Assembly: GCA_943788835.1 (NCBI GenBank) | Contig: CALSRU010000006.1 | Span: 1-50,102 of the forward strand | Length of the DNA stretch: 50,102 nt | Reading direction: 5' to 3' | From: an uncultured Pseudomonadales bacterium | GTDB taxonomy: Bacteria > Pseudomonadota > Gammaproteobacteria > Pseudomonadales > UBA7434 | In this document: in pieces, positions 10,473 through 19,293 of the stretch | Layout of the letters: each line of letters opens with the position of its first letter | Position numbering within the stretch: the first letter of the stretch is position 1 | Notes under the pieces: model-generated | Databases searched by the model: none | The model's input: only the letters and a program-made list of their open reading frames with translations | What the model was told of the DNA's origin: nothing | Position numbers and translations under genes: made by a program

Positions 10473-10781
10473 CTAGGGATCAGCATGATCCGGGTCAGTG
10501 GCCATAAAGCACCCAGAATCAATCACCTTAATTTTTTCTAAACGCTTTAGCTGCTTGAGCTGGTATTCGGCACTTTGCGCCGCTGATCGATCGCCAATGG
10601 GTTGGGAAAAAACCATTTTTAACGGACCCTTACCCCTGAGCGCTTTAGCTGCCTTGGCTCCACCCTGACGGTGCTCTAACAGACGCCTTGCAGGGTCAGT
10701 TGAAATACCTGTATAAAACCGACCATCCGCACACTCAATAATATATAGAGACCATGTGGGCGCTTCGCTTATCTCCGTCAT
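10473..10781 (-). CDS. GIY-YIG nuclease-superfamily protein (YhbQ/UPF0213-like)
   Basis: A 102-residue stand-alone GIY-YIG domain. The hallmark strands appear as YIIECADGRFYTGIST (Y-I-I, Y-T-G), followed by the helix with Arg in DPARRLLEHRQG and a conserved SAAQSAEYQLKQL segment carrying the metal-binding Glu. Length and motif spacing fit the YhbQ-type family; a role in DNA processing is assumed, not shown. The start overlaps the stop of the upstream MBL gene by four bases (ATGA), so the two are co-translated. Confidence 0.9.
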   Translation of the reverse strand: MTEISEAPTWSLYIIECADGRFYTGISTDPARRLLEHRQGGAKAAKALRGKGPLKMVFSQPIGDRSAAQSAEYQLKQLKRLEKIKVIDSGCFMATDPDHADP

Positions 10782-11692
10782 TCACTGCTCGCCGACGGCT
10801 GCAGGCACAACTGCCAAAAATCTTGCTCAGCAATACTCTGGTTGTCGCGCGACGAACTATTGTGTGGCAACTCAAACCGCTTCACTTTTTGTTCGGACTC
10901 TAATTTAAGTAGGTGCGCCAGCAATGAGTAACAGGCAATAGGATACAACCGGCTATCAACATCGCTATAAACAATCTTTACCAAGTCTTTAATATTTATA
11001 CGCTCACTGAATTGCTCAGAGGTTGCAAGGCTATCTAGCACCTTCTGCTCGCGACCTAATCGATGTGTGATCAAATAATCAATGACCTTCAGTGGTTCAG
11101 GCATCAATTCACCGTGAGCCGGAGCTATAACGCTCAGCGGATAGGTCGCTAAGCGACGCAGTGACTCAATGTATTGCGCCATGTCACCTTGCGGCGGCAT
11201 GATGACAACGGTAGAGCCATTCATAATGTGATCGCCGGCAAGCAGCATGCCATTATCTTCAGTCGCGCCACCTTCAACCATAAAACAAAAATGATTATCA
11301 ACATGCCCGGGCGTATGGATAGCGCGAATATTACAGTCGCCAAATTTAAGTAGATCGTTATGCTTGAGCAACACATCGGGAGCGAAAGTGGCATCTTGCA
11401 AAGCGACATTACTCGATACTAAACCATACCTAGGCGCAGATGTACGTGCAGCGAGCTTGGCTGCCGCAGGCGAGTGATCGCTGTGAGTGTGAGTCACTAA
11501 GATTGCCTCAAGGCGACCGTCGACCTGCTTTAATATAGCCTCGATGTGTGAATCGATAGCTGGCCCTGGATCAACCACAACAAATCTATCGCGCCCGAGA
11601 ATATAAGTATTGGTTCCAGCACCGGTCATCGGTCCCGGATTGGGCGCCGTAATACGTCGAACATTTTGCGTGAGCACCTGCACATCATTCAT
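10778..11692 (-). CDS. MBL-fold metallo-hydrolase
   Basis: A 304-residue metallo-beta-lactamase-fold hydrolase. The metal motif THTHSDHSPAA supplies His68, His70, Asp72 and His73; further ligands are His in HTPGHVDNHF and Asp in AGDHIMNGS, and a C-terminal PAHGE follows. The N-terminal NPGPMTGAGTNTYIL and the C-terminal helical extension resemble the LACTB2-like branch, some members of which are endoribonucleases. The substrate is not determinable here. It is transcribed in tandem with the GIY-YIG gene. Confidence 0.92.
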   Translation of the reverse strand: MNDVQVLTQNVRRITAPNPGPMTGAGTNTYILGRDRFVVVDPGPAIDSHIEAILKQVDGRLEAILVTHTHSDHSPAAAKLAARTSAPRYGLVSSNVALQDATFAPDVLLKHNDLLKFGDCNIRAIHTPGHVDNHFCFMVEGGATEDNGMLLAGDHIMNGSTVVIMPPQGDMAQYIESLRRLATYPLSVIAPAHGELMPEPLKVIDYLITHRLGREQKVLDSLATSEQFSERINIKDLVKIVYSDVDSRLYPIACYSLLAHLLKLESEQKVKRFELPHNSSSRDNQSIAEQDFWQLCLQPSASSE

Positions 11693-11752
11693 CTACAAGT
11701 CACTCTTGCCATTCTGAGTAAAAAAACACGCCAAACTCTTGCAAGAGCGCAC

Positions 11753-12943
11753 CTAGTTACAATTGTCGATCGCAACGACTGAATCAACATCGGCTTCATA
11801 ATCGACCCCATCAATTTCAAAACCGAACAGGTTCATAAACTCTTTTTGGTATCCAGAAAAATCCGAAATATCAAGCAAGTTTTCAGAGGTTACCTGACCC
11901 CAAAGTTCTTCAACCGCCTGCTGGACATGAGGTTGCAATTCTTTTTCATCGACACGCAAACGACCCTGTTCATCGAGTGGCAAATCCTGTGCATACAAGC
12001 GATCAGCTAGCAGAGTATAAATTTGCTCGATACAACCCTCATGAGTGCCGTCTTGTTGCATTATTTTAAATAATAACGACAAATAGAGCGGCATGATCGG
12101 AATAGCCGAACTCGCCTGCGTTACTACCGCTTTAAGCACAGCTACGCGCGCATCACCGCCCAGAGGCTCCAACTGCTTGCGAATAGCCAATACTCGATTA
12201 TCTAAATCTTGCTTAGCACGACCAATCGTGCCGTGCCAATAAATATCCCAAGTCACTTTATCGCCAAGATAAGTATAAGCCGTTGTTTTCGCGCCGGGTG
12301 CCAAGACATCAGCCGCTGCCAATGCATCCATCCACATTTGCCAATCTTCACCACCCATCACCGCTACAGTGTTCGCAATTTCTTCTTCACTAGCAGCGCT
12401 CAGCGTGACATCTTGGATCACTTTCTTATCGGTATTGACGCCTCGCTGAGTCACGTCCTTCCCAATAGGCTTTAGCGTCGATGTAAACACCTCACCAGTT
12501 TTCGGATGCTGGCGGCGCGGCGAGGCAAGACTGTAAATAACCAAATCAATCTGACCTAGATCTTCCTTAATGGCATCAATTGCCTGCTGTTTTATTTCAT
12601 CAGAAAATGCATCGCCATTAATGCTACGCGCATACAACCCTTCGGCCGCGGCAAACTCGTGAAATGCTGCTGAGTTATACCAGCCAGCCGTGCCCGGCTT
12701 TCTTTCTGTGCCCGGCTTTTCAAAAAACAAACCTAGCGTGCTCGCCCCACCAGCAAAGGCTGCTGATATCCGCGAGGCAAGACCATAGCCTGTAGAAGAT
12801 CCGATAATCAAAACGCGCTTTGGCATTGCCGCAATGGGCCCGCGTTCTTTCACGTAATCAATTTGATTCTTCACGTTTTGGCGACATCCCTCGGGATGAG
12901 TGGTGACACACATGAAGCCGCGAACCTTAGGCTTAATTACCAT
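11753..12943 (-). CDS. fabV: Enoyl-[acyl-carrier-protein] reductase FabV (trans-2-enoyl-CoA reductase family)
   Basis: NADH-dependent reduction of enoyl-ACP, the last step of each fatty-acid elongation cycle. FabV enzymes are typically insensitive to triclosan. The ATG at 12943 is preferred over an upstream TTG (12949) because AAGGA lies ten bases upstream and because it numbers the catalytic Tyr-X8-Lys as Tyr235 and Lys244 ([10 protein letters not shown]), the canonical positions. The 396-aa protein shows the N-terminal VKNQI segment, the extended Rossmann motif [23 protein letters not shown] and the C-terminal [14 protein letters not shown]. No other fab genes are adjacent. It appears monocistronic. 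Confidence 0.97.
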   Translation of the reverse strand: MVIKPKVRGFMCVTTHPEGCRQNVKNQIDYVKERGPIAAMPKRVLIIGSSTGYGLASRISAAFAGGASTLGLFFEKPGTERKPGTAGWYNSAAFHEFAAAEGLYARSINGDAFSDEIKQQAIDAIKEDLGQIDLVIYSLASPRRQHPKTGEVFTSTLKPIGKDVTQRGVNTDKKVIQDVTLSAASEEEIANTVAVMGGEDWQMWMDALAAADVLAPGAKTTAYTYLGDKVTWDIYWHGTIGRAKQDLDNRVLAIRKQLEPLGGDARVAVLKAVVTQASSAIPIMPLYLSLLFKIMQQDGTHEGCIEQIYTLLADRLYAQDLPLDEQGRLRVDEKELQPHVQQAVEELWGQVTSENLLDISDFSGYQKEFMNLFGFEIDGVDYEADVDSVVAIDNCN

Positions 12944-13185
12944 AATCAAAAAATCCTTGGAAATAAAATGGAGCGCAATTCAATACGCCTTCTTAAAAAA
13001 AACCGCCAATGCGAGTGCTCGCCTCAAAAAACAAGGTTAATCGACTCAATGCAGGCTACGAGCAATCATCTAGGTCAAACCCTTTAGGTGCCACAAGCAT
13101 TGGATGCCATTCAACGGGTGCATTATAATGCGCTCCGTCAGTTATAACAGCCACAAAAATTGCGCACCGCGTATTCAGGAAACTT

Positions 13186-13806
13186 ATGTCAGAACCCAAG
13201 GGCCGGGCCTCCCCCATTATCGTTGATCAACCCATTCAACCCCTTCGTTATGCTACACAAACCCGTTGGGTTGATGCTGTTATGGCCGATTTCGATACGT
13301 TTATGCAAGACCATGCCGCCGCCGAAAAGAAGGCCTCGGGCATGGCTATGTCGATGATTTCACACTACCCGGACCGCACGAAACTCGTTGAGGCAATGTC
13401 AGAGCTTGCGGTAGAAGAGCTGAGCCATTTCCGTGAAGTCGTACGCTGGATACATCGAAGGGGTAGTCGGCTGGCTGCCGACCAAAAAGACGCTTATGTG
13501 GTGGGCTTTCGCAAACATATCAGACAGGGCAAGGATATCTATTTTTTAGACCGCTTAATCATTGCCGGCATCATTGAGGCGCGCGGCTGTGAACGATTTG
13601 GCTTAGTGGCTGATGCACTTGAGGACGGCGCGCTAAAGCGCTTCTACCACGGCATCGCACGCTCAGAACAACGACATCTTTCACTATTTGATACGCTGGC
13701 TAAGCATTACTTTAACTCAGCCGAAGTCGACGAACGAACAGACACATTGCTTGATGTCGAAGCAGAGATCATTGCCAGCTTACCCATATGCGCCGCACTG
13801 CATTAA
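13186..13806 (+). CDS. miaE: tRNA 2-methylthio-N6-isopentenyladenosine(37) hydroxylase
   Basis: Hydroxylates ms2i6A37 to ms2io6A37 in tRNAs reading UNN codons. The 206-residue protein is a ferritin-like four-helix bundle with the complete di-iron ligand set: Glu47 (AAEKKAS), Glu78-X2-His81 (EELSH), Glu131 (EARGCER) and Glu161-X2-His164 (EQRH). The ATG at 13186 has AGGA six to nine bases upstream. miaA and miaB, which make its substrate, are elsewhere. A GT2-like gene follows closely and may be cotranscribed. Confidence 0.95.
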   Translation: MSEPKGRASPIIVDQPIQPLRYATQTRWVDAVMADFDTFMQDHAAAEKKASGMAMSMISHYPDRTKLVEAMSELAVEELSHFREVVRWIHRRGSRLAADQKDAYVVGFRKHIRQGKDIYFLDRLIIAGIIEARGCERFGLVADALEDGALKRFYHGIARSEQRHLSLFDTLAKHYFNSAEVDERTDTLLDVEAEIIASLPICAALH

Positions 13807-13822
13807 AATCCACCGCCGCTGC

Positions 13823-15196
13823 ATGCCGGCAGGCGACTCACACGCCACAGCTTGTGATTGCAACGTGAGCGCGCCCTCTCCTGCCATAGAAAAATACCTA
13901 GATCTATATGCGGAGGCAGAATCACATTATGTCGTGTCATGCATCCCTAATGCAGCGCACTATAACAATTGCCTGTGTATTCCTGCTTTTGATGAAAATG
14001 TCGAACTGCTAACCCGTCTAGCGCTCTTTGCAAAAAACCATTTCAAATGCCTATTCATCTTGGTGATCAACCAGCCTGCGCGTATTACTGCTGCCAGTAA
14101 AGCCAACCTGGCACTCGCTGCCACTATCGAGAAAAGACTTGTAAAGCAGCAAAGCCATCAAAACCTTGACCTTTATGCGCTCAACGACGCCAACGACTTG
14201 CTGGTCGTTGATCGATATACTCCGGGAAATCAAATACCCAGCTCACAAGGCGTTGGTCAAGCAAGAAAAATAGCTGCAGATATCGCGCTTCGTTTAATTG
14301 ACCTAGAGCGAATTCGCAGGCCTTGGATCTTTTGCACCGATGCCGATGTGACGCTTCCTGCCAATTATTTTTCAGCAGTAAATGATAAAAATAACGCCTC
14401 AAAAAACAACATAGCTGCTTATTTGTTCCCTTTTCAGCACGTCGCTGAGTCTAGGAGCGCCGATCAAAAAATCACATCGGCCACGCATCTTTATGAGCGC
14501 CGTATCAATGGCTACACAACCGGCTTAGCCTACGCAGGGTCGCCTTATGCCTATCATACCTTGGGTAGCACTTTATGCATTTCAGCTCAGCACTACGCCG
14601 TGGTGCGAGGCTTTCCTCGTCGTTCAGCAGGTGAGGACTTTTACCTCCTCAACAAGTTACGCAAAACTGGCGAGATCACCTCACTTAGACAACCTGTTAT
14701 TTTTATTGATGCTCGCCAATCCGCACGAACACCATTCGGTACAGGTGCGGCAGTCAAGACAATGCTTTGCGAAACTAAGGATGAAATGGCCGTATTTTAT
14801 CATCCAGTATTATTTAGTTATTTAAAAACGCTTTTGCAATGGTTCTCGCATTTAAGTGCAACCTGCGCAGCAAAAAAAGAGCCCATTTCGGCTAATTATT
14901 GGCAACTAGACCTGCGTAAATTTGGTCTTTTAGCCAACAAAAATTCTACTCAACTAGACGCTATTGAAGAAAGCCTAAACGCCTTGGATTTTTCGCAAGG
15001 TTTTTCGCACTGCCTTAAGCAGACAAAAACGGAGTTGGAATTCTCAAAACAGTTGTTTTATTGGTTTGATGCCTTCCGAACATTAAAATGGCTGCATCAT
15101 CTTCGCGCTAGTAACATCGCATTGAGTAATCTCAATGAAGACGAATTTATTAGGCAGTGGTATTTGCTCGACAAAAAAATGCCATTTAAAAACTAA
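13823..15196 (+). CDS. GT2-like glycosyltransferase family protein
   Basis: A 457-residue protein from the ATG at 13823. The frame is open from 13688, but that part overlaps miaE and looks non-coding; GTG at 13865 is another possible start, and none has a good ribosome site. The core resembles a family 2 glycosyltransferase: a nucleotide-binding strand (CIPAFDEN), then WIFCTDADVTLP with a DAD metal motif, and PRRSAGEDFYLLNKL resembling the ED acceptor motif. About 100 C-terminal residues are unrecognised. It has no membrane segments I trust. Substrate is unknown. It begins 17 bases after miaE, so cotranscription is likely. Confidence 0.75.
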   Translation: MPAGDSHATACDCNVSAPSPAIEKYLDLYAEAESHYVVSCIPNAAHYNNCLCIPAFDENVELLTRLALFAKNHFKCLFILVINQPARITAASKANLALAATIEKRLVKQQSHQNLDLYALNDANDLLVVDRYTPGNQIPSSQGVGQARKIAADIALRLIDLERIRRPWIFCTDADVTLPANYFSAVNDKNNASKNNIAAYLFPFQHVAESRSADQKITSATHLYERRINGYTTGLAYAGSPYAYHTLGSTLCISAQHYAVVRGFPRRSAGEDFYLLNKLRKTGEITSLRQPVIFIDARQSARTPFGTGAAVKTMLCETKDEMAVFYHPVLFSYLKTLLQWFSHLSATCAAKKEPISANYWQLDLRKFGLLANKNSTQLDAIEESLNALDFSQGFSHCLKQTKTELEFSKQLFYWFDAFRTLKWLHHLRASNIALSNLNEDEFIRQWYLLDKKMPFKN

Positions 15197-15228
15197 AAAA
15201 TGAAAAATAAGAGTGACAAGGTCAATCG

Positions 15229-16209
15229 CTAGCTATTCTTTTGCCTAGCCGGTGGAGGTGCCCCAATATGTGGCTGATTGCGTTTATTAGCTAGATCAAT
15301 TTGTTTCTGACGCTCAGCAAAACGCGCTTTTTGCTCATCAGATGACTCGTTGTAACACAGCGGACAACACACTCCGCGTACATACTCAGGCGCTTGCTTA
15401 AGCTCTTCGGTAATTGGACGGCGACAGCCATGGCATTGGTCGTATGAGCCCGGTTTGAGGTCATGCTGCACAGTAACCCGATTATCAAAGACGAAACATT
15501 CACCACTCCATAAGCTTTCATTCTCTGGGACTTTCTCTAGGTACTTTAAAATCCCGCCTTTAAGATGATAAACATCGGTAAAACCTTGCTGCAATAAATA
15601 AGCTGTCGATTTTTCACAGCGAATACCGCCGGTGCAATACATAGCAACTTTTTTGTTTTTAGACGGATCAAGATTTTCTTCTACGAATTTAGGAAAATCC
15701 CGAAATGTTTTAGTCTGCGGATTGATTGCACCAGAAAATGCGCCAATTTCTGCTTCGTAGTCATTACGCGTATCAATAATAGTCACATCGGGATCAGAAA
15801 TGAGCGCATTCCACTCTTCTGCCTCAACATAGCTCCCGGTCTTATATTGAGGATCAATATCTGATACACCAAGAGTCACAATTTCTTTTTTTATTTTCAC
15901 CTTCATTCGATAAAAAGGAATCTTACCGTCTAACGATTCTTTACAATCTATATCAGCAAAGCGTGTATCTAAACGCAAGTAGGCCAGTACAGAATCAACC
16001 CCCTGACGACTGCCGGCTATCGTGCCATTAATCCCTTCGCTTGCCAGTAATAACGTACCCTTTACTTCAGCGGCGATGCACGCCTCGAGTAGCGGCTCAC
16101 GCAGCGCGTGATAATCATCTAACTCAACAAACTTATACAATGCCGCCACGACCACAGGCGTGCAGGAATCGTCATTCGTGGTGGGTGAAAATGATGCAAT
16201 ATCAGACAT
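15229..16209 (-). CDS. trhO: tRNA uridine(34) hydroxylase, rhodanese-related (YceA)
   Basis: Introduces the 5-hydroxyl on U34 of certain tRNAs, the first step to cmo5U/mo5U. The 326-residue protein has the N-terminal ferredoxin-like region with [11 protein letters not shown], a rhodanese domain (about 130-235) with the active-site loop [10 protein letters not shown] (Cys192), and a C-terminal Cys cluster (CHGC, CCPLC) that probably binds zinc. The ATG at 16209 is supported by length. Together with miaE nearby this makes two tRNA-modification oxygenation genes within 3 kb. bolA lies upstream on the same strand, 16 bp away. Confidence 0.95.
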   Translation of the reverse strand: MSDIASFSPTTNDDSCTPVVVAALYKFVELDDYHALREPLLEACIAAEVKGTLLLASEGINGTIAGSRQGVDSVLAYLRLDTRFADIDCKESLDGKIPFYRMKVKIKKEIVTLGVSDIDPQYKTGSYVEAEEWNALISDPDVTIIDTRNDYEAEIGAFSGAINPQTKTFRDFPKFVEENLDPSKNKKVAMYCTGGIRCEKSTAYLLQQGFTDVYHLKGGILKYLEKVPENESLWSGECFVFDNRVTVQHDLKPGSYDQCHGCRRPITEELKQAPEYVRGVCCPLCYNESSDEQKARFAERQKQIDLANKRNQPHIGAPPPARQKNS

Positions 16210-16225
16210 AAAAAATACAACGCCC

Positions 16226-16546
16226 CTAACTAGAGCGCGTACTCCCTCCTAAACAATCGGGTGACGTTGGCACATTTGCTGAATGCTTGACCCATTCATC
16301 CGGCGAATAGGTATGCAATGCTAAGGCATGAACTGGCCCATCTAATTCTTCTGCTAGCTCTTGATAAATCCGCTGATGCCTTGCAACTGGACGAATGCCA
16401 ACAAAACTCTGAGCCACAATGGTCACTTTAAAATGCGTTTCAGAATTTTCTGGAACTGCATGCATAGCGCTCTCATTAACCACATCAAGAAAGTCAGGTT
16501 GCATAGCCTGAGTTAACTTATGAATAATTTTTTGCTGCACTAACAT
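16226..16546 (-). CDS. bolA: BolA-family protein
   Basis: BolA proteins act with monothiol glutaredoxins in iron-sulfur and redox regulation, and in E. coli also influence cell shape genes. The frame is open to 16630, but the family start is [26 protein letters not shown], so the ATG at 16546 is used (106 aa; E. coli BolA 105). Visible are the invariant His in ETHFKVTIV, the helix-turn region [15 protein letters not shown], and [12 protein letters not shown]. It is followed closely by trhO, and its upstream region carries three 18-bp direct repeats. Confidence 0.93.
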   Translation of the reverse strand: MLVQQKIIHKLTQAMQPDFLDVVNESAMHAVPENSETHFKVTIVAQSFVGIRPVARHQRIYQELAEELDGPVHALALHTYSPDEWVKHSANVPTSPDCLGGSTRSS

Positions 16547-16957
16547 GTTTGAGCATGCCTCACTACGAATAAGCCTTCTGACAGCTAATCGTACACTAAA
16601 AGAATCGACTATAAAAAACCTCAACACCAAGAAGCCATTGACTTCCCTTCCTAAGTTTTTAACCTTTCCTAACCCTGTGACTTTTCCTAACCTAGCGTCA
16701 ATACTCCCCTAAAACACAAGGCTTAAAGAGGACTAAATAACAGACCACGATTAGTGCACATATTTTAGCGCAAACAAGGCTTTTTAATGACGCCCAGCTA
16801 GTGTAATCGCTATAATTTACCAAAGCAGACTGTATTTTCGTCGCCAGGATTGAGGTTTGGCAACGTTCGCCAATCTGCCGTAAGGTGGAGCCGTGCTCGT
16901 CCATGATCCAATCAATGCATAATTTAATGCCAAACTTAACGCAAAGCATCTTAATTT
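16547..16957. other. Divergent intergenic region, bolA / uncharacterised gene
   Basis: Apart from the three 18-bp repeats I see no gene in this 411-bp stretch. Short open frames exist on the minus strand (about 16698-16949 and into 17056) but have no ribosome sites or recognisable domains. Confidence 0.6.
16646..16699. repeat. Three 18-bp direct repeats with core TTCCTAA upstream of bolA
   Basis: The core TTCCTAA occurs at 16648-16654, 16666-16672 and 16684-16690, exactly 18 bp apart. The units are CCTTCCTAAGTTTTTAAC, CTTTCCTAACCCTGTGAC and TTTTCCTAACCTAGCGTC. They sit 100-155 bp upstream of bolA (reading TTAGGAA on its strand) and 260-310 bp upstream of the plus-strand gene at 16958. Regular spacing near two helical turns suggests a protein-binding array; this is inference. 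Confidence 0.7.
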
Positions 16958-17737
16958 ATGACTGATAACAAGACGGTAAGACGATTTGATATTATCTTCG
17001 ACGGCAACACCGTCGACGGTATTGCCGACAGCGAAGTAAAGCACAATCTTCAGCAATTACTTGCCGCTACTGAAACTGAAATAGAGCGTTTATTTTCGGG
17101 GCAAGCCATCGCCATCAAAGAAAATCTAGACCGCCAAACGGCCACTCAACTTCAGCAAGCACTCATGCGAGCAGGAGCAAAAATTCAATTAGTCCTGCAT
17201 CGCCCATCAGCAGCAAGCCCAGTGGCACTAGCAGAGGAAGCCAATAGCTGGCAGTCAGACCACACTACATTCGAGGTGATGCCAGCGGGCACGGCACTCT
17301 CAGAGACGAGCACCATAAGCTCAACCGTCAGCACGATTGATACCCAACACTTACAAACGGTCGACCAAGCACGCTCAGGAGCGGCGATCTTCGAGGTGCA
17401 AGCAAACAATACTATTGGCACCGAATCTAGATATCCTCGACTCACCAACATTCAACTTAACAGCAGCTTGGGCCTAGCTGAGCCTGGCACATTGCTTGAA
17501 GCAGTCACTCCACACACAGACGAGCATATTGAGACAGGTCACATTGAACTGGCCGAGCCGATACAAAGCTCTGCTGATGAGGTAATCAGCTTAATGGGAA
17601 GGCCCGACGCAGATACCGGTCTCACAGCAAGCACTTTTTCAGTCAGCAGCCTAGGGGCAGACCTTCTTCAACCGCATGAAAAAAAGCCGACCATCGAGGC
17701 TACTATCGACACATCACAATTATCTATAGTTGAGTAA
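16958..17737 (+). CDS. Uncharacterised protein with N-terminal compact alpha/beta domain
   Basis: A 259-residue protein of unknown function. Residues 8-75 (RRFDIIFDGNTVDGI...LQQALMRAGAKIQLVLHR) form a compact pattern of strand, helix, strand ending in an AL..AGA motif. This resembles small domains found at the N-termini of assorted proteobacterial membrane or RDD proteins, with the hallmark ERLFSGQAIAIKENLD; the link is from memory and tentative. Residues 80-259 are low-complexity, acidic and Ser/Thr-rich, without membrane segments or a signal peptide, so probably disordered. The start is the first ATG, with no clear ribosome site. It converges on the orphan response regulator. Confidence 0.7.
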   Translation: MTDNKTVRRFDIIFDGNTVDGIADSEVKHNLQQLLAATETEIERLFSGQAIAIKENLDRQTATQLQQALMRAGAKIQLVLHRPSAASPVALAEEANSWQSDHTTFEVMPAGTALSETSTISSTVSTIDTQHLQTVDQARSGAAIFEVQANNTIGTESRYPRLTNIQLNSSLGLAEPGTLLEAVTPHTDEHIETGHIELAEPIQSSADEVISLMGRPDADTGLTASTFSVSSLGADLLQPHEKKPTIEATIDTSQLSIVE

Positions 17738-17759
17738 TCTAGCCCGCACTCGTTCTAAC

Positions 17760-18434
17760 TTAATGTGCCTCAAGAACATAACCTGCACCGCGCACAGTGC
17801 GCAGCAGGGGCACATCGAAGTCTTTATCAATTTTTTGCCGCAAGCGACTGATGTGAACATCAATTACGTTAGTTTGCGGATCAAAATGATAGTCCCATAC
17901 ATTTTCAAGCAGCATGGTCCGTGAAACAACTTGACCGGCATGACGCATAAGAAACTCTAACAAACGAAACTCTCGAGGCTGTAACAGCAGTTTCTTGCCA
18001 GCTCTCGTCGCCTCATGTGCCAATAGATCAATTTCCAAGTCAGCTACAACCAAGCTTGTCACCCGACTATCCATTTGGCGACGACGCACCAAGGCCTGAA
18101 CCCTGATATACAATTCGTCAAAATCGAATGGCTTGGTTAAATAATCATCCGCGCCTATCGTCAAGCCTTGGACGCGGTCGTCAACATGACCCAGCGCACT
18201 GAGGACTAGGATAGGTGTGATATCACCAGCTTCGCGCAGCGTATTAATAATGGTTATGCCATCAACTTCCGGCAACATTCTATCCACAATTAATGCATCA
18301 TGACTTCCCGTACCAGCCAGCTGCAGACCCTGCGCGCCATCAGCCGCATGAACAACGCTATCGCCTTGCTCAGCAAAGCCCCGAGAAATAAAATCGGCCA
18401 CGCTGGCGTCATCTTCAATGAGTAAAATTTGCAT
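17760..18434 (-). CDS. OmpR/PhoB-family response regulator (orphan)
   Basis: A 224-residue DNA-binding regulator. The receiver (1-118) has the acidic pair in LIEDD, phospho-acceptor Asp51 (ALIVDRMLPEVDG), the switch Ser (LVLSALG) and Lys in YLTKPFDF. The C-terminal winged helix (about 125-222) has the recognition-helix region QTNVIDVHISRLRQKID and the wing VRGAGYVLE. The ATG at 18434 is chosen over TTG at 18467 because AAGGA lies ten bases upstream and the receiver begins there. No histidine kinase gene is adjacent, so its partner is elsewhere. QseB/CusR-like by general appearance. Confidence 0.92.
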   Translation of the reverse strand: MQILLIEDDASVADFISRGFAEQGDSVVHAADGAQGLQLAGTGSHDALIVDRMLPEVDGITIINTLREAGDITPILVLSALGHVDDRVQGLTIGADDYLTKPFDFDELYIRVQALVRRRQMDSRVTSLVVADLEIDLLAHEATRAGKKLLLQPREFRLLEFLMRHAGQVVSRTMLLENVWDYHFDPQTNVIDVHISRLRQKIDKDFDVPLLRTVRGAGYVLEAH

Positions 18435-18754
18435 TTCAATCAAGTCCTTAATAGGTGCGCTATTCAAAGTTACACAAGGCCGCCATCACTTGTCACCGCA
18501 AAGTTAATGCACAATGCTTCCAAGCCTGGCAGACACACAAGCGGCTGTATATTACTGCTGCGAATTTAGATGATAAAGCAGTTATACCCATCTTAGTATT
18601 GCAAGACGTTCATTTAACAGTCGATAATAGATCACGAAGACACAGCTGACACGACAAGCCGGTTTAAACAGCACTCATTTGTTGATTATGCCTCGTAAGA
18701 AAAAGCTACTGCCAACCATACGTTTTTTAACCCACAAACGCACCCGAGTTAACC
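18435..18754. other. Divergent intergenic region, response regulator / RDD gene
   Basis: About 320 bp without a convincing gene. A 64-codon plus-strand frame (18455-18649) has no domain or ribosome site. Promoters for both flanking genes must lie here, but I cannot single out strong -35/-10 pairs. Confidence 0.5.
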
Positions 18755-19258
18755 ATGAATACCACGACCAACGAGCCTATCGCAGGACTGGGCAGACGCC
18801 TGTTTGCGATGGTTTATGATGTTTTACTTCTCCTTGCACTACTATTTTGCGTGGCGGGCGCCTATTTCACGGTGTTAACCGTTATTGAAGGCAACACAGC
18901 AGCCGTCGCAAGTATCGGCGCTGCAAGCACAGGCGATATAGTGCATGAACTGGAAGTCGTAGAGCCTGGCTGGCTTTTCTACCCGCTTATGCTGTCGGTT
19001 TACTGCGGATTCTATTGCTATTTTTGGTTCCAATCAGGCCAGACTTTAGGTATGCGGGCATGGAAAATCAAACTCGTTGCCGCAGATGCTCCCCACCCCT
19101 CCCTCAGTCAATTATGCTTGCGTATGCTAACTGCAGTATTGTCGATAGCCTTTCTGGGGTTGGGCTATTTAACGCTAATAATCAATCGAGATGCAGGCAC
19201 GTGGCACGATCGCTTGTCCAAAACACGCATCGTATCCTTAGCCTCCAAAGCCTCTTAA
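18755..19258 (+). CDS. RDD-family integral membrane protein
   Basis: A 167-residue RDD protein. The opening GLGRRLFAMVYDVLLLLALL has the Arg and Asp that name the family. Three hydrophobic segments lie at about 14-45, 70-92 and 122-145, and the loop GQTLGMRAWKIKLV is the conserved RDD motif. Near the C-terminus RDAGTWHDRLSKTRIV is also typical. Function is unknown; some members are proposed transporters. It converges on lptG with only 35 bp between the stops, a neighbourhood common in gammaproteobacteria. Confidence 0.9.
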   Translation: MNTTTNEPIAGLGRRLFAMVYDVLLLLALLFCVAGAYFTVLTVIEGNTAAVASIGAASTGDIVHELEVVEPGWLFYPLMLSVYCGFYCYFWFQSGQTLGMRAWKIKLVAADAPHPSLSQLCLRMLTAVLSIAFLGLGYLTLIINRDAGTWHDRLSKTRIVSLASKAS

Positions 19259-19293
19259 CGGGGCAGACGCACGCTTTCAATAATGAGCTTGTG

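Noticed and set aside
12995-13022. Palindrome GCGAGTGCTCGC near an A8 run upstream of fabV, possible leader terminator
   Set aside because: On the minus strand the stem is short with a tight loop and is separated from the T8 run by eight bases, so it does not form a proper terminator.
13688-13822. N-terminal extension of the GT2-like protein
   Set aside because: It overlaps miaE in another frame and shows no conserved features; a later start is more likely.
16698-17056. Two minus-strand frames of about 80 codons upstream of and overlapping the start of the gene at 16958
   Set aside because: No ribosome site, no recognisable domain, Cys/Leu-rich composition typical of random translation.
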